In this document: positions 18,168 to 26,090 of the stretch, piece by piece
How the letters are laid out: every line of letters starts with the position of its first letter
Numbering within the stretch: the stretch's first letter is position 1
Assembly (NCBI RefSeq): GCF_000015245.1
Contig: NC_008700.1
Location: 3,298,501-3,362,500 of the forward strand
From: Shewanella amazonensis SB2B
GTDB lineage: Bacteria; Pseudomonadota; Gammaproteobacteria; Enterobacterales; Shewanellaceae
Reading direction: 5' to 3'
Length of the DNA: 64,000 nt
Made by a program: the position numbers and the translations under genes
The notes under the pieces: generated by a model
The model's database searches: none
Told to the model about the DNA's origin: nothing
What the model saw: only the letters and a program-made list of their open reading frames with translations

Positions 18168-18382
18168 TATTAGTCTCGTTAGAATCCCCTTTCCTGCGAC
18201 AGGAACCCCTGTATCCCTTTAAAAAAGGAACGCAAAAAAGAGGAGCATATGTCGTATCCCGAAGGGTGCTTGCCCCGGCTCGCCGCTAACGCCAAAATAG
18301 CGGTTCGATTCGAGCAAAAACACCTCGGACCATTTAAACAGCCATTTAAACAAACGTCTACATGTTGGAAATAATTAACACA

Positions 18383-18925
18383 ATGACATTAACAAACATC
18401 AAGGTGCTGGTGGGCTCCAAAAACCCTATCAAGGTTGCCGCCGCCAAAGGCGCCATCGAGGCTTTGTACCCCCAGGCCGACGTCGAATGCCATGGCGTTT
18501 CCGTGCCATCCGGCGTACCGGACCAGCCCATGAATACCGCCGACACCCGCCTGGGTGCCATCAACCGTGCCAAGGCCTGTCATGAACTGGGCAACGCCCA
18601 CTTCTATATCGCCATGGAAGGTGGCGTGGACGAGTTGGAAGACGGACCGGCCACCTTTGCCTACGTAGCCATAGTCACAGAGTCGGGTGAGATGTCGGTG
18701 GGCAGAAGCAGCCAGCTACCCTTGCCAAAGCAGATTTATGCCGCCCTTCAGGCCGGTGAAGAATTGGGACATGTGATGGACAGAATGTTCAATACTGTGA
18801 ACATCAAACAGGATGTGGGTGCCATCGGCTTACTGACCCACAACGCCGAGAGTCGTGGCAGCAGTTACCGTCAGGCCCTGATCCTCGCCATGGCACCACT
18901 GCTGCACCCCGAGCTGTATCGATAA
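18383..18925 (+). CDS. yjjX: Inosine/xanthosine triphosphatase
   Basis: A 180-residue house-cleaning NTPase that hydrolyses ITP and XTP. The start MTLTNIKVLVGSKNPIKVAA matches the family N-terminus with the SKNP phosphate loop. SVPSGVPDQPMNTADTRLGA, AIEGG-like IAMEGGVDELEDG and QDVGAIGLLTHNAESRGSSY are the expected conserved blocks. ATG 18383 is preceded at 12 nt by GGAA; ATG 18362 is an alternative. It is divergent from the acylase gene. Confidence 0.88.
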   Translation: MTLTNIKVLVGSKNPIKVAAAKGAIEALYPQADVECHGVSVPSGVPDQPMNTADTRLGAINRAKACHELGNAHFYIAMEGGVDELEDGPATFAYVAIVTESGEMSVGRSSQLPLPKQIYAALQAGEELGHVMDRMFNTVNIKQDVGAIGLLTHNAESRGSSYRQALILAMAPLLHPELYR

Positions 18926-18965
18926 TGGTACCCGCCCCCTTGCCTAAGGTTAAAAAACTGTTAGA

Positions 18966-18986
18966 TTGGTTGTAATTCGCAACCAA
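18966..18986. promoter_or_regulatory. Inverted repeat at the MarR-GNAT gene start: candidate autoregulatory operator
   Basis: TTGGTTG (18966-18972) and CAACCAA (18980-18986) form a perfect 7-bp inverted repeat with a 7-nt spacer. It ends 12 nt before the MarR-GNAT start codon. MarR-family proteins commonly bind such palindromes in their own promoters. No other gene shares this promoter. Confidence 0.55.
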
Positions 18987-18998
18987 CCAAACCGCATC

Positions 18999-19937
18999 AT
19001 GGTCAGAAGCACCCAAGTTCAGGAATCCCAAGCCCGTGAAGTCCGCCAGCTTTCACGGCAATTGATACGTCAGCTCGGCATGTTGGCCGGCGCCGTTGGC
19101 AAACTGCCCCTAAGCCCCGTTCAGGCACATGCCCTCATTGAACTGGGGCAGCAGAGTCTGTCCATCAAACAGCTCGCTCAGCTACTGAATATCGACAAAT
19201 CCAATGCCAGCAGGGCAGTGACCCATCTGGTGGAAAAAAAACTGGTGGAAACCCGGGTGCACCAAAGGGACAGCCGCAGTCTGCAAGCCAGTTTGACCGC
19301 CAAAGGCCGCACCATGCTCGAGCGTCTCGACGAGCAGCAGGACAACTACTTCCTGCAGGTATTGGCCCAGCTGACCGACGAAGAAGCGGGGCAAATTGCC
19401 CTGGCACTGGGACGTTTTCAGCGGGCCATAGTGCAGGCCAAGGCACAGGACGGCATTGAAATCCGCCCACTTACCCCCGACGACGATGCCGCCATTGCGG
19501 CGGTGATCCGCGAAGTGTCAGCGGAATACGGACTGACGCCGGACAAGGGCTACGGCGTCGCCGACAAGACCCTCGACTGCCTGAGCGAGGTGTACAGTGT
19601 GCCCGGCGCTGCCTACTGGGTGATTTGTCAGGATGGCCAGGTGCTGGGGGGCGGCGGCATTGCCCCACTCGCCAGTGAACCCGGGGTGTGCGAGCTGCAA
19701 AAAATGTACTTTTTGCCGGTGATTCGTGGCAAAGGCCTTGCCAGACGGCTTGCCAACCACAGCCTCGCCTTCGCCCGCCAGGAAGGCTACAGGGAGTGCT
19801 ACCTGGAGACCACGGCTGTGCTCCACGAAGCCGTAAAGCTCTACGAATCACTGGGCTTTGAACACCTGACCGCCCCCATGGGCAACACCGGCCACGACGC
19901 CTGCGAAATCCCCATGCTTAAGCGCCTCTCCCTCTGA
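18999..19937 (+). CDS. MarR regulator fused to a GNAT acetyltransferase
   Basis: A 312-residue two-domain protein. The N-terminal MarR winged helix (about 1-145) has the recognition region SIKQLAQLLNIDKSNASRAV and the wing ETRVHQRDSRSLQASLTAKG. The C-terminal GNAT domain (about 150-312) begins IEIRPLTPDDDAAIAAVIRE and has motif A LQKMYFLPVIRGKGLARRLA. Such fusions occur in many proteobacteria; the acetylation substrate is unknown. ATG 18999 was chosen because the earlier TTG in this frame lies inside an inverted repeat. No clear ribosome-binding site is visible, so the start is uncertain. Confidence 0.85.
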   Translation: MVRSTQVQESQAREVRQLSRQLIRQLGMLAGAVGKLPLSPVQAHALIELGQQSLSIKQLAQLLNIDKSNASRAVTHLVEKKLVETRVHQRDSRSLQASLTAKGRTMLERLDEQQDNYFLQVLAQLTDEEAGQIALALGRFQRAIVQAKAQDGIEIRPLTPDDDAAIAAVIREVSAEYGLTPDKGYGVADKTLDCLSEVYSVPGAAYWVICQDGQVLGGGGIAPLASEPGVCELQKMYFLPVIRGKGLARRLANHSLAFARQEGYRECYLETTAVLHEAVKLYESLGFEHLTAPMGNTGHDACEIPMLKRLSL

Positions 19938-19955
19938 TGCAATTTTGTGCAAGCG

Positions 19956-19987
19956 ATAAGGCAAGGCCCTGTGCTGCCTTGCTTTAT
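19956..19987 (+). terminator. Terminator-like hairpin after the MarR-GNAT gene
   Basis: An 11-bp stem with one G-T wobble (19956-19966 with 19977-19987) sits 19 nt after the stop and ends in TTTAT. The T-tract is weak. Confidence 0.5.
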
Positions 19988-20042
19988 CAGCCAGACTTGA
20001 TAGCTTCAAACTCATAACGCCTATTATGCTGAGGATGTTTTG

Positions 20043-21080
20043 ATGGAATACCGCCGCCTGCCCCACTCCAATCTGGAGGTCAGTTCCCTGTGCCTTGGCA
20101 CCATGACCTGGGGCGAACAAAATACCCAGGCCGACGCCTTTGCACAGCTGGACTACGCCATTGGCCGGGGTATCAACTTTATCGACGCCGCCGAAATGTA
20201 TCCTGTGCCGCCCCGCCCCGAGACCCAGGGGGCGACAGAAGAGATCCTCGGCAACTACCTTAAGGCCCGTGGCAATCGCGATGAACTGGTGATCGCCACC
20301 AAGATTTGTGCCCACGGAGGCAAGGGCGACTATATCCGCCCCAAGATGGCACTGGACTGGAACAACATCCACGAAGCCGTGGATCAATCTCTAACCCGTC
20401 TGGGCATAGACACCATCGACCTGTATCAGCTGCACTGGCCCGACAGAAACACCAATTTCTTCGGCGAGCTGATGTACAAGCGTGACGATGCCGAGCACCA
20501 AACCCCCATTATCGAAACCCTCGAGGCCCTGGCCGAGCTCATTCGGGTGGGGAAAATCCGTTATATCGGTGTCTCCAACGAAACCCCCTGGGGCATCATG
20601 AAGTACCTGCATCTGGCCGAAAAACATGGTCTGCCCCGCATCGTTTCGATTCAAAACCCCTACAACCTGCTTAACCGCAGTTTTGAAGTGGGCATGAGCG
20701 AAATCAGTCACAGGGAAGAGTTGCCGCTGCTGGCCTACTCGCCACTGGCCTTTGGCACCTTAAGCGGAAAATACCTCAACGGCGAATGGCCGGAGCAGGC
20801 ACGCCTGACCCTGTTCAAGCGTTTTGCCCGCTACAGCAGCGACCATGCCAAAGCAGCCACCGAGGCCTATGTGAATCTGGCGCGGGAGTTCAATTTAAGT
20901 CCGGCGCAAATGGCGCTGGCCTTTGTAAACAGCCGCAGCTTTGTGGGCAGCAATATCATAGGCGCCACCTCGGTGGAGCAGCTGAAAGAGAACATCGACA
21001 GCCTCGATGTCAGCCTGCCCGAGGCGCTTTTTGAGCGCATCAATGCCCTCGGGGAAATCTACCGTTTACCCTGCCCTTAA
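20043..21080 (+). CDS. tas: Aldo/keto reductase, Tas-like
   Basis: A 345-residue NADP(H)-dependent oxidoreductase of the AKR superfamily, TIM barrel. MEYRRLPHSNLEVSSLCLGT, then MTWGEQNT, matches E. coli Tas (346 residues). Catalytic Asp/Tyr sit in NFIDAAEMYPVPPRPET, Lys in IATKICAHGG and His in LYQLHWPDRNTNFFG. The nucleotide-binding end is NIIGATSVEQLKENIDSL. GAGG lies 9 nt before ATG 20043. A GC hairpin (21135-21142 with 21150-21157) follows, between it and csdA. Confidence 0.92.
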   Translation: MEYRRLPHSNLEVSSLCLGTMTWGEQNTQADAFAQLDYAIGRGINFIDAAEMYPVPPRPETQGATEEILGNYLKARGNRDELVIATKICAHGGKGDYIRPKMALDWNNIHEAVDQSLTRLGIDTIDLYQLHWPDRNTNFFGELMYKRDDAEHQTPIIETLEALAELIRVGKIRYIGVSNETPWGIMKYLHLAEKHGLPRIVSIQNPYNLLNRSFEVGMSEISHREELPLLAYSPLAFGTLSGKYLNGEWPEQARLTLFKRFARYSSDHAKAATEAYVNLAREFNLSPAQMALAFVNSRSFVGSNIIGATSVEQLKENIDSLDVSLPEALFERINALGEIYRLPCP

Positions 21081-21134
21081 GTTACGGGCTGCCAATACTC
21101 ATCAAATATTGCGTCAATTCCTGTTTCAATCCCG

Positions 21135-21157
21135 GCGCGGCCTTGCAATGGCCGCGC
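21135..21157. other. GC-rich hairpin between the AKR gene and csdA
   Basis: GCGCGGCC (21135-21142) and GGCCGCGC (21150-21157) are perfect inverted 8-mers with a 7-nt loop. There is no T-tract. The element is 56 nt upstream of csdA and may be a weak terminator or leader structure. Confidence 0.5.
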
Positions 21158-21212
21158 AAATCCTTAAAGATCGACTCAATCCCTTTTCGGCTATTGCTTT
21201 GACAGCGTTTTA

Positions 21213-22442
21213 ATGAACATTTCCAGCCTTCGTAACCAGTTCCCTGCACTTGACCAACACATTGGCGACTATCCGCTGGTGTATCTGGACACAGCCGCCA
21301 CCAGTCAAAAGCCCCGGCAGGTTCTGGATGCCATGGCGCACTTTCTGACCACAGACAACGCCAACGTGCACCGCGCCGCCCATACCCTGTCGGGCCGCGC
21401 CACCGCAAGTTACGAAGCCGTGCGGGATAAACTCAAAGCCTTTGTCCATGCCGGCCGCCGGGAAGAAATTATCTTCACCCACGGCACCACAGAGGCCATC
21501 AATCTGGTGGCCAATGGGCTTAAACACCGCCTTAATTCCGGCGATGTCATCCTGGTAGACAGCGCCGCCCACCATGCCAATCTGGTGCCCTGGCAGCAGC
21601 TTGCCGCGCAAACCGGTGCCAGGGTGGAAGCCATTCCCCTGACGGCAGAACTGCGTTTGGATACCGCCGCCTTCGAAGCACAGCTCGAAGCAGGCGCCGC
21701 CCTGGTGGCGCTCGGTCATGTATCCAACGTGCTGGGCACAGTGAATGACGTCAACACACTCTGCGCCATGGCCCGCGCCAAAGGTGCCCTCACGCTGGTG
21801 GACGGTGCTCAGGCCGTGGCCCACCAGCGGGTGGATGTGACCGATATCGGCTGCGACTTTTATGTGTTCTCCGGCCACAAGATGTATGGGCCCGATGGCG
21901 TGGGTGTGCTCTATGGCCGCTATGAGGTGCTCGATACCCTTACGCCGCTTCTCACAGGTGGCGAGATGATAAAGACGGTAAGCTTTACCGGCACCGAATT
22001 TGGCGAGCTGCCAAACCGGCTTGAGGCCGGCACGCCGCCTATCGTCTCTGTCATCGGGCTTGGGGCCGCCATCGACTTTATCAATAGCCTCGACAGGCAA
22101 GCAGTACTGGCCCACGAGCATGACCTTATGGCCCGGCTGCGTGCCGGGCTTGAGGCGGTGTTGCAAATCCGCATTCACAGCCCGCGCGATGCTGCGGGGG
22201 CTGCCCCCAACAGCGGCGCCATCGCCTTCAACCTGGGGGATGAACATCATCAGGATGTAGGTATCTTGTTGGATCAACAGGGAATTGCAGTTCGCTGCGG
22301 CCATCATTGCGCCATGCCGCTGATGAGTCTGATGGGCGTAAAAGGCTGCTGCCGTGCTTCCATCGGCCTTTACACCAGCCCGGATGATATCGACCGTTTT
22401 CTCGCCGCCGTCAAAGAAGCGGCCGAACTCTTATGCCCATGA
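21213..22442 (+). CDS. csdA: Cysteine desulfurase CsdA (SufS-like group II)
   Basis: A pyridoxal-phosphate enzyme that takes sulfur from cysteine as persulfide for Fe-S or other sulfur transfer. It is 409 residues (E. coli CsdA 401). PLP-binding is supported by TLVDGAQAVAHQRVDV and the Schiff-base Lys in YVFSGHKMYGPDGVGVLYG near 225. The catalytic Cys lies in VRCGHHCAMPLM near 355-365. It is the first gene of a csdA-csdE-dipeptidase operon with overlapping ends. CsdA rather than SufS is favoured because the partner is csdE and no suf genes are near. Confidence 0.93.
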   Translation: MNISSLRNQFPALDQHIGDYPLVYLDTAATSQKPRQVLDAMAHFLTTDNANVHRAAHTLSGRATASYEAVRDKLKAFVHAGRREEIIFTHGTTEAINLVANGLKHRLNSGDVILVDSAAHHANLVPWQQLAAQTGARVEAIPLTAELRLDTAAFEAQLEAGAALVALGHVSNVLGTVNDVNTLCAMARAKGALTLVDGAQAVAHQRVDVTDIGCDFYVFSGHKMYGPDGVGVLYGRYEVLDTLTPLLTGGEMIKTVSFTGTEFGELPNRLEAGTPPIVSVIGLGAAIDFINSLDRQAVLAHEHDLMARLRAGLEAVLQIRIHSPRDAAGAAPNSGAIAFNLGDEHHQDVGILLDQQGIAVRCGHHCAMPLMSLMGVKGCCRASIGLYTSPDDIDRFLAAVKEAAELLCP

Positions 22443-22459
22443 TCTGCTGCGAGGAAACC

Positions 22460-22918
22460 ATGGAACTACGTCCCACCCCCACCGACTTTTTAAGCCGCCA
22501 TCACAGCAGCAGTGCCCCGCTCGCGCAGCTGGTTAATCAGGTGCAGCAAGCCCCCAACTGGCAGGAAAAGTACCGTGCCCTGATGTTGGGTGGCAAAGCC
22601 CTGGCGCCCCTTTCGCCCGAGTGGCAAACCGAGGATGCCAGAGTGCGCGGCTGTGAGAGCGCCGCCTGGCTGTATCATCATGGCGAGCAGGGAAAACACT
22701 ATTTTATTGCCGGCTCTGAGGCGCGCATTGTCACCGGCCTGATAGCCCTGCTGCTGGGCGCCTGCTCGGGCAAAACCAGCGACGAGCTTGCCGCATTCGA
22801 TGCAGCGGCCTATTTCAGCGCCCTCGGGCTGGAGGGGCAGCTCAGCCCATCACGCACCAATGGCGTGTATGCCCTGGCAAACCGCATCAAAGAATTAAGC
22901 CGCGAGGATACCCCATGA
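22460..22918 (+). CDS. csdE: SufE/CsdE family sulfur acceptor
   Basis: 152 residues of the SufE family, which accepts persulfide sulfur from the neighbouring cysteine desulfurase. The fold is indicated by NWQEKYRALMLGGKALAPL, with the sulfur-accepting Cys in RVRGCESAAWLYHHGEQG near residue 55. GAGGAAACC directly precedes ATG 22460, but the frame opens 9 codons earlier inside csdA. It ends in a 4-nt overlap with the dipeptidase gene. Confidence 0.9.
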   Translation: MELRPTPTDFLSRHHSSSAPLAQLVNQVQQAPNWQEKYRALMLGGKALAPLSPEWQTEDARVRGCESAAWLYHHGEQGKHYFIAGSEARIVTGLIALLLGACSGKTSDELAAFDAAAYFSALGLEGQLSPSRTNGVYALANRIKELSREDTP

Positions 22919-24054
22919 CCAATCTTCACCGGCGCAGCCTGATAAAAGCCCTCGGCGCCAGCGCCCTCTTATCTGCCCTGCCCACCGGCGTGCTTGCCGC
23001 CAAGTCACTGCGACCACTCTACATAGATGGCCTGTCGTTTTTACCGGACTCTCTGGACGATCTCGCCGCCTCCGGTCTTTCGGCCTACCTGTGCGATATC
23101 TCCGCCATCGAAGAAGTAAAACAGGAAGATGGCACCCTCAACTACAAGCGCACCTACAACGCCTGCATCAAGTCGATTGCCGACGCCGGAAAACGCGTCA
23201 GCGATAACCCGGGGCAGCTGCTGCAGGGGCTTTCAGCCAAAGACATCAAAAACGCCCGTGAGTCGGGCCGCACCGCGGTCTTTTTTCAAATTCAGGGGGC
23301 AGACTGCGTAGAAGAACGCCTGTCACAGGTGGATGAGTTCTACCAAAAGGGCCTCAGGGTAATGCAGCTCACCCATCACTATGGCAACAGCTTTGCCGGT
23401 GGCGCACTGGACAGCGATGAGCACGGCGGCCTCAATCTCCCCCTGAGCCCCAAGGGCTATGCCCTGGTGGATAAGCTCAACGACAGCGGCATTCTCATCG
23501 ACCTGAGTCACTCCAGCCCTCAAACCGCGCTGGACACCATAGCTGCCTCCCGCATGCCGGTGGTGCAAAGCCACGGTGCGGCCCGTGCCATCGTCAACCA
23601 TGCCCGCTGTTCACCGGATCAGGTGATCCGCGCCATCGCAGACAGTGGCGGTGTATTCGGGACCTTTATGATGAGCTTTTGGCTGACCACCAGCAGCACT
23701 CCCACGGTTGAGCACTATCTGGCACAGCTGAAGCACGTGGCCAGGGTGGGAGGTATCGACGCGGTCGCCATTGCCAACGACTATCCCCTGCGCGGCCAGG
23801 AAAACCTGCTCAAACTCAACAATGACAACGCCGAAGGGGTGAAGGAGTATCTGGACTGGTGGCACAGCCTGCGGGCCAAAAAGGTACTCGGCTTCGACCA
23901 TGAGCCGGTGCACGTGGTTATCCCCGAACTCAATCACATTGAGCGCATGAGCCGCATCCACGATGCCCTCAAGGATGCAGGCTTCAGCGCCGCTGACGCC
24001 GATAAAATCATGGGCGGCAACTGGCAGCGGGTATTGCAGCAGGTACTGGTGTAA
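22915..24054 (+). CDS. Exported membrane dipeptidase (peptidase M19)
   Basis: A 379-residue zinc dipeptidase of the renal dipeptidase family. The N-terminus has a twin-arginine pattern (HRRSLIKALGASALL) followed by ALPTGVLAA, so Tat export is likely. M19 features: LTHHYGNSFAGG (metal or substrate His), ILIDLSHSSPQTALDTI, VVQSHGAARAIVNHARCSPD, VGGIDAVAIANDYPLRGQ and the C-terminal NHIERMSRI. It overlaps csdE by 4 nt; a functional link with sulfur transfer is not obvious and may simply be shared transcription. Confidence 0.9.
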   Translation: MTNLHRRSLIKALGASALLSALPTGVLAAKSLRPLYIDGLSFLPDSLDDLAASGLSAYLCDISAIEEVKQEDGTLNYKRTYNACIKSIADAGKRVSDNPGQLLQGLSAKDIKNARESGRTAVFFQIQGADCVEERLSQVDEFYQKGLRVMQLTHHYGNSFAGGALDSDEHGGLNLPLSPKGYALVDKLNDSGILIDLSHSSPQTALDTIAASRMPVVQSHGAARAIVNHARCSPDQVIRAIADSGGVFGTFMMSFWLTTSSTPTVEHYLAQLKHVARVGGIDAVAIANDYPLRGQENLLKLNNDNAEGVKEYLDWWHSLRAKKVLGFDHEPVHVVIPELNHIERMSRIHDALKDAGFSAADADKIMGGNWQRVLQQVLV

Positions 24055-24107
24055 AGCGCCATGGCGAGGTGGTTGGCGCTACTGAGCAGAGGCGTGCGGT
24101 TCTGGGA

Positions 24108-24161
24108 GATTAACGCCTAAATCAGTTGCGCCGTAGGCTTCACCTGAATTTTCTTGTTAGC
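24108..24161 (-). other. attC-like imperfect hairpin after the accessory module
   Basis: Immediately after the last stop of the AT-rich module (reverse strand) lies a 54-bp imperfect palindrome. TAAC (24111-24114) pairs with GTTA (24156-24159), AAATCAG (24119-24125) pairs with CTGAATTT (24144-24151) leaving one bulged base, and GCC/GGC (24130-24132, 24136-24138) encloses a 3-nt loop. Paired R-box-like ends, an unpaired spacer and a bulged inner stem are the anatomy of integron attC sites. The outer core on the reverse strand reads GTTAATC, near the GTTRRRY consensus. Confidence 0.4.
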
Positions 24162-24164
24162 TTT

Positions 24165-25034
24165 CTAAGCTGCGATTTTATTTATATGAATAGCAGCTTC
24201 TCTCGCATTTTCAGCTCTAAATAGTTTAATGTCTTCTGATGCGGCAACTTCAGTAACCATATCAATAGTTTCTCTTAATCTTTTTACTGATGTGTCAGTT
24301 AACGTTGGATCAGACAAAGATGGTGTGCCAATAATAATTTCATATATTTGGGGTTTAATTAACACCTGTGATTTCTTTAGCGCTTCCAAATCAAACAGCT
24401 TAGCTTTCACATTATTTAAGGAAGTTGATAGTCTTGTAGGAACAAGCAAGCCAAAGTTTGAAACATATTTCTCATTCATGAATCCAAACGAAGTTAATAA
24501 ATTGCTTTCGCTAATTTTTAAACGCTTTTTAAAACAGTTAGATAAGTTAGGGTTTATTGTTTTTATTTCATCAAAAATACTTGTTGCCCATTGTTCACTA
24601 TAACGTTTTGACTGGAATTCATCTTCCTCTCTCTCAGCATCAAGAGCAAGAGTGCTTAAACTAGCAGTAAAGCGTATAGCTTGTTTCAATATGCCTTCGA
24701 TGCTGTCATCAGCAGCAGGATGTATGCTTCCTAATATTACTCCACCAAAAGGAGCAGTCCACTCAGATAAGCTTCTATGAAGCTTAAGCTCATTTGATGC
24801 TGACTCAATTAGCCAATCAATAATACTTTGCATATTTTGAGATTGTGAACCATATAAGCACTCAAGTAATTCAGATCTGATTGCTTGTATTATTCCATAT
24901 TGATTGTTATTTCCAATAGCCACAACGGCAACAGATATTCTTTCTCCAGAACCAACAATAGGTTCTAAATAAAGAGTTTGCCATGTGCCAAAAAATGTAG
25001 GTTCAGATGGAAATAGCTCTTCTAATGTATTCAT
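24165..25034 (-). CDS. Unknown protein paired with a HipA-like kinase (possibly DUF3037-like)
   Basis: A 289-residue soluble protein of no family I can name with certainty. It starts MNTLEELFPSEPTFFGTWQT. Near residue 30 it has GSGERISVAVVAIGNNNQYG, weakly reminiscent of the GE-x-x-NVGV pattern of DUF3037 proteins, a family that often neighbours HipA-like kinases. The middle is helical and acidic (ALDAEREEDEFQSKRYSEQW). The C-terminus is SVKRLRETIDMVTEVAASED. Its start overlaps the kinase stop by 4 nt, so the two are translationally coupled. Base composition is clearly AT-richer than all neighbours, a sign of horizontal acquisition. Confidence 0.75.
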   Translation of the reverse strand: MNTLEELFPSEPTFFGTWQTLYLEPIVGSGERISVAVVAIGNNNQYGIIQAIRSELLECLYGSQSQNMQSIIDWLIESASNELKLHRSLSEWTAPFGGVILGSIHPAADDSIEGILKQAIRFTASLSTLALDAEREEDEFQSKRYSEQWATSIFDEIKTINPNLSNCFKKRLKISESNLLTSFGFMNEKYVSNFGLLVPTRLSTSLNNVKAKLFDLEALKKSQVLIKPQIYEIIIGTPSLSDPTLTDTSVKRLRETIDMVTEVAASEDIKLFRAENAREAAIHINKIAA

Positions 25035-25792
25035 AACGCCATCTCCTGTTGTTGAATTCCCAGTCTTCGATTCATTAATATTTTAATGTGCTCAGTTCTT
25101 TTCTCAAGAAACCCTATAACCTTTATAATCTGCTCTTGGGATAAGTAAGAACTGGCATAGGTTTTTTCTGAAATCAGAGAAAAAGGAAACTCTTTGTACT
25201 GGCGAGTTATTCCTACGTCAATATCTCTAATAATTTTATGTTTCTCAAATTCACTTTTTAATGAATATATAACTCTAATGATTTGGTTATCTTTAGCTGA
25301 GTCACTTTCATCTAAAGATAGGTCCAAAGCATTTTCATGGTCTATGAAAGAAAATTTATCACCGCCATCATAAAGTATGTTTCCTACATTTCTGTCCCAG
25401 TTGGCGATCCACTCATCAAAAACACCAATATCTAATACTCTTGAGTAGTTTTTGAGCTTTTCTAATGCCTCTTCACTTTTGGAGTACCTTCGAAAACTTG
25501 GATAACCTGCATCTTCAGATCCAAATGCTAAAGCATATTCACCTTCAGGAATTTCTTCAAAAACGGTATGCGTAACCTTAACAATAATAGGTTTTGGAAT
25601 GGATAATCCAAGTGAACGACCTATTACAGCGCATACACATTCGGCATAAAGCTCTTGAACTGTAACTTTTTTTACATATGCAACCACTACTGAATCATGT
25701 GTTTTAACATGACCTTTCCATGTAGGGTTTACATTATGATCATTAAAGAATGTAGCTCCAGGAAGCATCAATCCTATTTTTACTTGTTCCAT
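25031..25792 (-). CDS. HipA-like Ser/Thr kinase domain protein
   Basis: A 253-residue protein with the core of a HipA-type kinase. The catalytic loop FDEWIANWDRNVGNILYD is near residue 127, followed by the metal-binding Asp in FSFIDHENALDLSLD near 147. The N-terminus YVKKVTVQELYAECVCAVIG, with GLSIPKPIIVKV, resembles the nucleotide-lobe region of the shorter HipA_2 proteins, not full-length HipA toxin (about 440 residues). AAAGGA lies 7 nt before the ATG. It is the first gene of an AT-rich two-gene module; no HipB-like antitoxin is present. The kinase target is unknown. Confidence 0.78.
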   Translation of the reverse strand: MEQVKIGLMLPGATFFNDHNVNPTWKGHVKTHDSVVVAYVKKVTVQELYAECVCAVIGRSLGLSIPKPIIVKVTHTVFEEIPEGEYALAFGSEDAGYPSFRRYSKSEEALEKLKNYSRVLDIGVFDEWIANWDRNVGNILYDGGDKFSFIDHENALDLSLDESDSAKDNQIIRVIYSLKSEFEKHKIIRDIDVGITRQYKEFPFSLISEKTYASSYLSQEQIIKVIGFLEKRTEHIKILMNRRLGIQQQEMAL

Positions 25793-25835
25793 TCATAATC
25801 CTTTACTTTTGATGAACCTACATTTGTTTGTAGAA

Positions 25836-25884
25836 ATCTAACAACTGTATCGTGCGCATGCGCGTTTGTATCCGCCTGTTGTAC
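25836..25884. other. attC-like hairpin upstream of the accessory module
   Basis: The reverse strand carries GTTAGAT (25836-25842), a perfect match to the integron core GTTRRRY, 44 nt upstream of the kinase start. ACAAC (25841-25845) pairs with GTTGT (25878-25882) around an inner palindrome GCGCATGCGC (25854-25863). Together with the element at 24108-24161 it would delimit a 1.7-kb cassette. A regulatory palindrome CTACA/TGTAG (25818-25833) lies between it and the kinase gene. Confidence 0.35.
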
Positions 25885-26012
25885 TGAGCGTTTCCACCCT
25901 CGAGCAACCAGAGAAAACCGTCACAACACACTGTTTTTCAATTTGATTTCCAACTTAGCAAAAATCATCTGGGATGAAAAGTGAGCATGGGCGTATTTGC
26001 GCACAGGCAGCT

Positions 26013-26080
26013 CTTTATGCCGGTCTTCATGCCGCGCTTCATGCTGCTCTTCATGCTGCTCTTCATGCTGCTCTTCATGC
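26013..26080. repeat. 12-bp tandem repeat, about 5.7 units
   Basis: Units of CTTCATGCTGCT run from 26013 to 26080: three identical copies at 26037-26072, degenerate copies at 26013 and 26025, and a partial one at 26073. They lie just past the stop of the CPBP protease gene. The unit is a multiple of three, so open frames run through it on both strands (His-Glu-Glu-Gln repeats on the reverse strand), but neither looks like a real gene. Confidence 0.8.
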
Positions 26081-26090
26081 AAAAGCCGCT

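Noticed and set aside
21210..22307. 365-codon frame opposite csdA
   Set aside because: An antisense shadow. CsdA motifs (GHKMYGPDG, RCGHHC) prove the forward strand.
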